Assembly: GCA_002352215.1 (NCBI GenBank)
Contig: DEIB01000038.1
Location: 1 to 64,000 of the forward strand
Source of the DNA: Chthonomonas sp. UBA2785
Lineage (GTDB): Bacteria > Armatimonadota > Fimbriimonadia > Fimbriimonadales > Fimbriimonadaceae
Direction of reading: 5' to 3'
DNA: 64,000 nucleotides
Below the pieces are notes generated by a model, which was given only the letters and a program-made list of their open reading frames with translations, did not search any database and had not been told where the DNA came from. The position numbers and the translations under genes are program-made. Positions within the stretch are counted from its first letter, which is position 1, and each line of letters starts with the position of its first letter. Of the stretch, positions 60,289 to 64,000 are shown one piece after another.

Positions 60289-60483
60289 TTGCGCCGCTCC
60301 TGCCCGACTTGTCACTGGACAACCCAAGACTTCGAACGCACCGGACTCTTGGGTTGTCCGGACTGTTACGTCGCCCTCGATGACCGAAAGGTGAAGCTTA
60401 TGTCTACCACGGATTCTGGCGAGATCACCCCCAATCCGGTAACCCATACGAGCCCTACCACAGACTCGCATCAGGTATCTTGA
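60289..60483 (+). CDS. Miniature McsA-like zinc-finger protein
   Basis: 64 residues from TTG 60289. CPTCHWTTQDFERTGLLGCPDCY reproduces the zinc-binding N-terminus of McsA (CPxC, DF..TG.LGCP.CY) as I recall it. McsA is normally about 170-180 residues with a second zinc finger and a UVR motif; here only one finger and a Thr/Ser-rich tail remain. It may be a degraded remnant, a small adaptor, or a conserved mini-family. No mcsB, ctsR or clpC is nearby. A 13-bp inverted repeat lies inside the gene. Confidence 0.55.
   Translation: MRRSCPTCHWTTQDFERTGLLGCPDCYVALDDRKVKLMSTTDSGEITPNPVTHTSPTTDSHQVS
60317..60359. repeat. 13-bp perfect inverted repeat inside the mini-gene
   Basis: GGACAACCCAAGA (60317-60329) is the exact reverse complement of TCTTGGGTTGTCC (60347-60359), with a 17-base loop. 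It begins 31 bases after the ilvE stop. There is no T-run behind it, so it is not a classical terminator. Confidence 0.75.
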
Positions 60484-60490
60484 ACCCGAG

Positions 60491-61240
60491 ATGATGAAGC
60501 ATCGCTCGAAGGGATGGGTCGTGGCCGGACTTTGCATGGCCATGGGGTTGCTGGCCGGATGTGGCGGCAACACCGCGACATCCCTCCTCCCCGACCCGAC
60601 CGTCCTTTTTGTCAACGGATCGCGGGATGCGGGCAACTTGCGGCTTCTTCTCAACAACGTGGACTTCTCGGGCTCCATTGCCCCCGGGGCCGCCATGGCC
60701 AACTTCACCGCCACCGAGTTCATTGCCACCGCGGATGAAGCCTACGATGTTGTCACCGCTTCCGATGATTTGAGCGAGCAGTTCGACGCCGAAGAGCAAG
60801 AGTTTGCCCGCAACACTCACACCATCGTGGCCGCCATTGGCCAGCGCAACTTTGTCGCCGGCGAAGAAATTAAGCGTCTCCGCCAAGTGCTGATCCCCGT
60901 GGATCGCAACGCGTTGGGCGGCAGCACCGTGCGCATCATCGCCCTGCAAGGATTCAACCGCCAAGCCGGTTCGTTCACGCCGAACGTCACGCTCCAGACC
61001 CCGGGCGACAACCCGACCTACGCCATCCGTGACCTCGCTTTTGGCGAGACCGGCACGCTGGACATCGCGGCGGGTACCAACACTTGGCAGATCAAGCGCA
61101 GCGACGGTGAATCCGTCTATGGCACCGCCACGGTGAACCTGACGGGCGGCATTTATCTCGCCCTCCTTTCGGGCACCGAAGGTGCCGCCACTCCGGCCGA
61201 AGGACCGCAGATCACCTTCATTCGCCTCAACACCCTTTAG
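60491..61240 (+). CDS. Lipoprotein with DUF4397-like domain
   Basis: 249 residues. The lipobox GLLAGC follows a signal helix. The mature protein consists of two beta-sandwich-like repeats: VLFVNGSRDAGNLRLLLNNVDFSG... and later VRIIALQGFNRQAGSFTPNVTLQTPGD..., matching the DUF4397 pattern (V.N..PDA..VDVY). It ends ITFIRLNTL. Probably surface or periplasmic; function unknown. The 83-base gap to the sigma-factor gene shows a weak CCCG/CGGG hairpin only. Confidence 0.7.
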   Translation: MMKHRSKGWVVAGLCMAMGLLAGCGGNTATSLLPDPTVLFVNGSRDAGNLRLLLNNVDFSGSIAPGAAMANFTATEFIATADEAYDVVTASDDLSEQFDAEEQEFARNTHTIVAAIGQRNFVAGEEIKRLRQVLIPVDRNALGGSTVRIIALQGFNRQAGSFTPNVTLQTPGDNPTYAIRDLAFGETGTLDIAAGTNTWQIKRSDGESVYGTATVNLTGGIYLALLSGTEGAATPAEGPQITFIRLNTL

Positions 61241-61323
61241 GCTTTTGGGAGGCTCGTAAGTTTCCCCCGGACCTATCGGGTAGAACCTACCTGCGCCCTT
61301 TCACGGGTGTTCTTCGTCTTGAT

Positions 61324-61890
61324 ATGTCGGGAAACCAAACGGATGACTCGGTCGCAGAAAAGCGGTGGCTAACGGCTCTTGCCAATGGCGACCACTCGGC
61401 GATTGGTGGGCTATATGAACTGTATAGCGACAAGATCTTCCGCTTTACCTACCGAATGCTCGGCAATCGGACGGATGCGGAGGATGCCACCGCCGAAACC
61501 TTTTTGCGGGTGCTGAGATATTCGCGCGATTTGCGTGCCGATGGCGCGTTCAAAACGTGGGTGTTCCGCATTGCCCGCAACCTCTGCGTGGACAAGATGC
61601 GGCAGCACAAACTGCTTGAACTGCCTTCCGACGCGCATTACGCAGGTCCCGAAGAAAAAACGGCCCTCAAGGTGATGGTTCACCAGGCGCTGGATCAACT
61701 CCCGGTGGAATACCGCGAGCCTCTGATTCTGTGCGATCTGGAAGAACTGCCCGCCAAAGAAGCCGCCGACATTCTGGAAATCAGCGTGCCCGCGCTCAAA
61801 TCGCGCCTCTACCGAGGCCGACGAGCCCTGCGCGACCGACTCACAGAAAAACAACCAAACCAACCGAAAGTTAAGGAGAACATCAAATGA
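61324..61890 (+). CDS. ECF RNA polymerase sigma factor
   Basis: 188 residues. Region 2 (LYELYSDKIFRFTYRMLGNRTDAEDATAETFLRVLR, then FKTWVFRIARNLCVDKMR) and region 4 (LDQLPVEYREPLILCDLEELPAKEAADILEISVPALKSRLYRGRRALRDRL) are complete. It would direct RNA polymerase to an alternative promoter set, probably envelope stress. It is coupled to the next small gene by ATGA, the usual position for an anti-sigma factor. Confidence 0.92.
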   Translation: MSGNQTDDSVAEKRWLTALANGDHSAIGGLYELYSDKIFRFTYRMLGNRTDAEDATAETFLRVLRYSRDLRADGAFKTWVFRIARNLCVDKMRQHKLLELPSDAHYAGPEEKTALKVMVHQALDQLPVEYREPLILCDLEELPAKEAADILEISVPALKSRLYRGRRALRDRLTEKQPNQPKVKENIK

Positions 61891-62171
61891 CGGAACTACA
61901 GCGACAGCTCATTGACCTCTATGCGAGCAATGAACTGGATTCGGAAGCCAGGGAGGCACTCGAAGCTGAAGCGTTTGGAGACCCGGAACTGGCCCACGAC
62001 ATGCTCACGCTTGCGCGAACTGTTGAGGCGATCCAGTCCATTGACCGACCCCAATTGGGCGAGGCCGGGTACGAGCGTATTTTGCAACGCCTCATTCAGA
62101 GCGGAGTTGAACCCCGCACCGAGGCCCCCCAGCCTGCCTACTGGCAGTATCAATTCCCTCTCGAAGGATAA
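61887..62171 (+). CDS. Small acidic protein, possible anti-sigma partner
   Basis: 94 residues, very acidic N-terminal half (LYASNELDSEAREALEAEAFGDPELAHDML). It has no Cys/His zinc motif and no membrane helix, so it is not a classical zinc anti-sigma factor. The opening resembles the N-terminal helices of anti-sigma domains (LIDLYA..ELD..ARE.LEA). Position and ATGA coupling to the sigma gene are the main evidence for the role. Confidence 0.6.
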   Translation: MTELQRQLIDLYASNELDSEAREALEAEAFGDPELAHDMLTLARTVEAIQSIDRPQLGEAGYERILQRLIQSGVEPRTEAPQPAYWQYQFPLEG

Positions 62172-62183
62172 CGATTAATCACT

Positions 62184-63284
62184 ATGAAAGCGACGGTCTC
62201 TCGCAAAGAACTCAACGACGCCCTCAGCATTGCGGCGTCGGCTAGCTCAGCTCGGTCTACGCAACCGGCGCTCATGTCCATTCGCATGACGCTGGCCGAT
62301 GGCAAGCTGACGCTCCTGGGATGCGACGGGGAAATGTGGGCGCAGGCCTATCTCCCGGCCAGCATCGAGGTGGAAGGTGAGATTTGCGTGCAGACCCGCT
62401 TCTTGACCGAAGTGGTGGGTGCCTTGCCGGATGAGCAAGTCACCCTCCAACTCAGCGGCACCAGCTTGGTCATCGAAGGCGGCCAATCCGAGTGGAAGCT
62501 GTTTGCCACCCCGGCGGACCTCTTCCCGGGCATCCCCGACGTACCGAGCACCGGCGAACTCAGCCTGCCCATGGGCTTGCTGCAAGATAGCCTGGATGCC
62601 GTGACCTACGCCGTGAGCAGCGACACCACCCGCGGGGTGCTGACGGGCGTGCTGATGAATTACGATGGCCGCACCCTGACCCTGGTGGCCACCGACACCC
62701 ACCGCCTGGCCGTGAACCGCGTGCACCGCGAAGGCGTGGGCAGTGACCTGAATTACATCGTGCCGGAAAAGGCGCTCAAGACCATTCGCAGCCTGCCGGT
62801 GCCGGGCGATGAAGACATCACGATTCGGTTTGACGGCGTGCGCATGAGCGTGGACGTGGGCACCGCCCAAGTCGTCTCGCAACTCTTGGATGGCAACTAC
62901 CCCAACTGGCAACGCGTGGTCCCCAGCGAGTTCACCCGCCAGTGGACAATGGACCGCAAGGAGTTCTTCGACAACCTCAAGCGCGCCGCCATCTTGGCCC
63001 GTGATAACTCCAACCGCGTGACCCTTAGCGGTCAAGGCGACAAGGTCGTGATCAGTGCCCGCAGCGACGAGCGCGGGACGGCCAAGGAAGAAGTGCCGAT
63101 GATCTCCCAGAACGGCGACATTGACATTGCCTTCAACGTGAAGTTCATCATGGACGCCCTCGGTTCCTTTGATAGCGAAGGCGTGCGCACGGAGATGACC
63201 GAAGCCAGCCGCTCCGCCGTCATCCGACCCGTGGAAAATGGCGAAGATCGCTTCTGCGTGGTCATGCCGATGGCTCTCGGCTAA
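62184..63284 (+). CDS. dnaN: DNA polymerase III sliding clamp, beta subunit
   Basis: A 366-residue processivity clamp. The three clamp-fold domains are recognisable: MKATVSRKELNDALSIAASASSAR at the start, VTYAVSSDTTRGVLTGVLM with VATDTHRLAVNRV in the middle, and FNVKFIMDAL...RPVENGEDRFCVVMPMAL at the end. The usual length. It is not next to dnaA here. Instead it follows the sigma/anti-sigma pair and converges on dnaK. GAAGGA lies upstream of the ATG. Confidence 0.95.
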   Translation: MKATVSRKELNDALSIAASASSARSTQPALMSIRMTLADGKLTLLGCDGEMWAQAYLPASIEVEGEICVQTRFLTEVVGALPDEQVTLQLSGTSLVIEGGQSEWKLFATPADLFPGIPDVPSTGELSLPMGLLQDSLDAVTYAVSSDTTRGVLTGVLMNYDGRTLTLVATDTHRLAVNRVHREGVGSDLNYIVPEKALKTIRSLPVPGDEDITIRFDGVRMSVDVGTAQVVSQLLDGNYPNWQRVVPSEFTRQWTMDRKEFFDNLKRAAILARDNSNRVTLSGQGDKVVISARSDERGTAKEEVPMISQNGDIDIAFNVKFIMDALGSFDSEGVRTEMTEASRSAVIRPVENGEDRFCVVMPMALG

Positions 63285-63306
63285 GTCCACTTAGGGCTGA
63301 AACAAA

Positions 63307-63347
63307 GAAAAAACTCCCTCCCGGCTGGTAGCCGGAGGGAGTTTTTC
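63307..63347. terminator. Bidirectional intrinsic terminator between dnaN and dnaK
   Basis: AAAAAACTCCCTCCCGGCT pairs with AGCCGGAGGGAGTTTTT with one bulged C and a 3-base loop. The A-run on one side and the T-run on the other let it stop transcription from both dnaN and dnaK. It is the strongest terminator in the window. Confidence 0.9.
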
Positions 63348-63364
63348 TTTGCGTGAGGGCGGGC

Positions 63365-64000
63365 TTACTTGTCTTCCTTGAAGTCCGCGTCGATCACGTC
63401 GTCGCCAGCACTGCTGGCCCCGGCCGCCGCGCCCACGGTTTCGCCTTCCGGCGTGGCCCCGCTCTGCTCATAGAGCCGCTTGGTCATTTCGTGGCTTTCG
63501 GCTTCCAGTTCCTTGAAGGCGGATCGCGTGGCTTCCAGGTCGTTCTGTTCCAGCGCAGCCTTCAGGGCCGTGATCTTTTCTTCCAGACGTCCGCGCGTCG
63601 GCTCGTCCACCTTGTCGGCTTGGTCGCGCAGGGTGCGCTCCACGCTCGCAATCAAGCGCTCGGCGTCGTTGCGGACTTCTTGCAGTTCGCGCAGTTCGGC
63701 ATCCCGCTCTGCGTTGGCTTCGGCCTCGGCCATCATGCGGTCAATCTCACTGCGGTCGAGGCTGCCCGAACCGGTAATCGTGATCCGTTGCTCGCTGCCG
63801 CTGGCCTTCTCCTTGGCGCTGACATTCAGGATGCCGTTGGCGTCGATGTCGAAAGTCACCTCGATCTGCGGCACGCGGGCCGGGGCCGGCGGAATCCCGC
63901 TCAGGTTGAACTGGCCGAGGCTCTTGTTGTCCTTCGCCATCGGGCGCTCGCCTTGCAGGATGTGGATCGTCACTTCCGGCTGGTTGTCGCCCGCCGTGGT
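63365..64000 (-). CDS. dnaK: Chaperone DnaK, C-terminal part (5' end beyond window)
   Basis: 212 codons of the substrate-binding region and lid. TIHILQGERPMAKDNKSLGQFNLSGIPPAPARVPQIEVTFDIDANGILNVSAKEKASG is the conserved DnaK beta-domain. The helical lid follows with KVDEPTRGRLEEKITALKAALEQ, and the protein ends DDVIDADFKEDK with the usual acidic tail. ATP-dependent chaperone. The window also carries hrcA, its likely repressor, 12 kb away. The start and promoter are outside the window. Confidence 0.96.
   Translation of the reverse strand, partial: TTAGDNQPEVTIHILQGERPMAKDNKSLGQFNLSGIPPAPARVPQIEVTFDIDANGILNVSAKEKASGSEQRITITGSGSLDRSEIDRMMAEAEANAERDAELRELQEVRNDAERLIASVERTLRDQADKVDEPTRGRLEEKITALKAALEQNDLEATRSAFKELEAESHEMTKRLYEQSGATPEGETVGAAAGASSAGDDVIDADFKEDK

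Noticed and set aside
61241..61323. CCCG...CGGG hairpin between the DUF4397-like gene and the sigma factor
   Set aside because: Stem of only four base pairs and no T-run, so too weak to call a terminator or riboswitch.

Overview
The window is a compact, GC-rich stretch of bacterial chromosome. It most resembles a diderm of the Armatimonadota, Fimbriimonadia type, though this is an inference with moderate confidence. The signs are two PEP-CTERM secreted proteins, a PafA-type Pup ligase outside any obvious actinobacterial setting, outer-membrane-style proteins (beta-barrel, BamE-like and LolA-like), menaquinone biosynthesis and HrcA control of chaperones. No intergenic gap exceeds about 300 bases. 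I saw no tRNA, rRNA, CRISPR array or insertion sequence.

Layout. 1-8.9 kb: a galactofuranose-type ABC importer (ytfQ-ytfR-ytfT-yjfF, minus strand) diverges from two GH127/GH146-type glycosidases, suggesting a pentofuranose or hexofuranose scavenging locus. 9-14.3 kb: a patch of orphan genes, AT-richer in several parts, with small membrane, secreted and unrecognised proteins, one of them frameshifted. 14.3-17.5 kb: an ankyrin protein and two PEP-CTERM proteins sharing a near-identical 3' cassette. 17.6-24.8 kb: menF-menD-menB-menA-menC-menE plus a nitroreductase, tightly coupled on the minus strand. 24.9-30.2 kb: a complete histidine-utilisation operon hutUHGI on the plus strand, followed tail to tail by a YdiI/MenI-like hotdog thioesterase that could supply the DHNA-CoA hydrolase missing from the men cluster.

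30.6-32.1 kb: small envelope proteins. 32.2-39.1 kb: an information-processing run ffh-rpsP-khpA-rimM-obg-nadD-rsfS, then a TPR/membrane protein and an HD-GYP protein preceded by a perfect palindrome. 39.1-44.6 kb: a DUF1460 protein, an N-acetylmuramoyl-alanine amidase, an amidase-signature enzyme and a large STN-domain protein. 44.6-52.5 kb: leuS with a large extra segment in its editing domain, a TPR lipoprotein, rsmG, pafA, hrcA and a LolA-like protein. 52.6-59.3 kb: a membrane gene block (DUF4129 and DUF4350 types, a GT-C-like polytopic protein) and a VanW-family protein. 59.4-64 kb: ilvE, a miniature McsA-like zinc finger, a DUF4397-like lipoprotein, an ECF sigma factor with a small partner, dnaN, a strong terminator, and the 3' part of dnaK on the opposite strand.

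Many genes are joined by ATGA, GTGA or TGATG start/stop overlaps, and eight convergent pairs overlap at their 3' ends. The most notable observations are the LeuRS insertion, the duplicated PEP-CTERM 3' cassette, the HD-GYP palindrome, the McsA-like mini-gene carrying a 13-bp perfect inverted repeat, and the solitary pafA.
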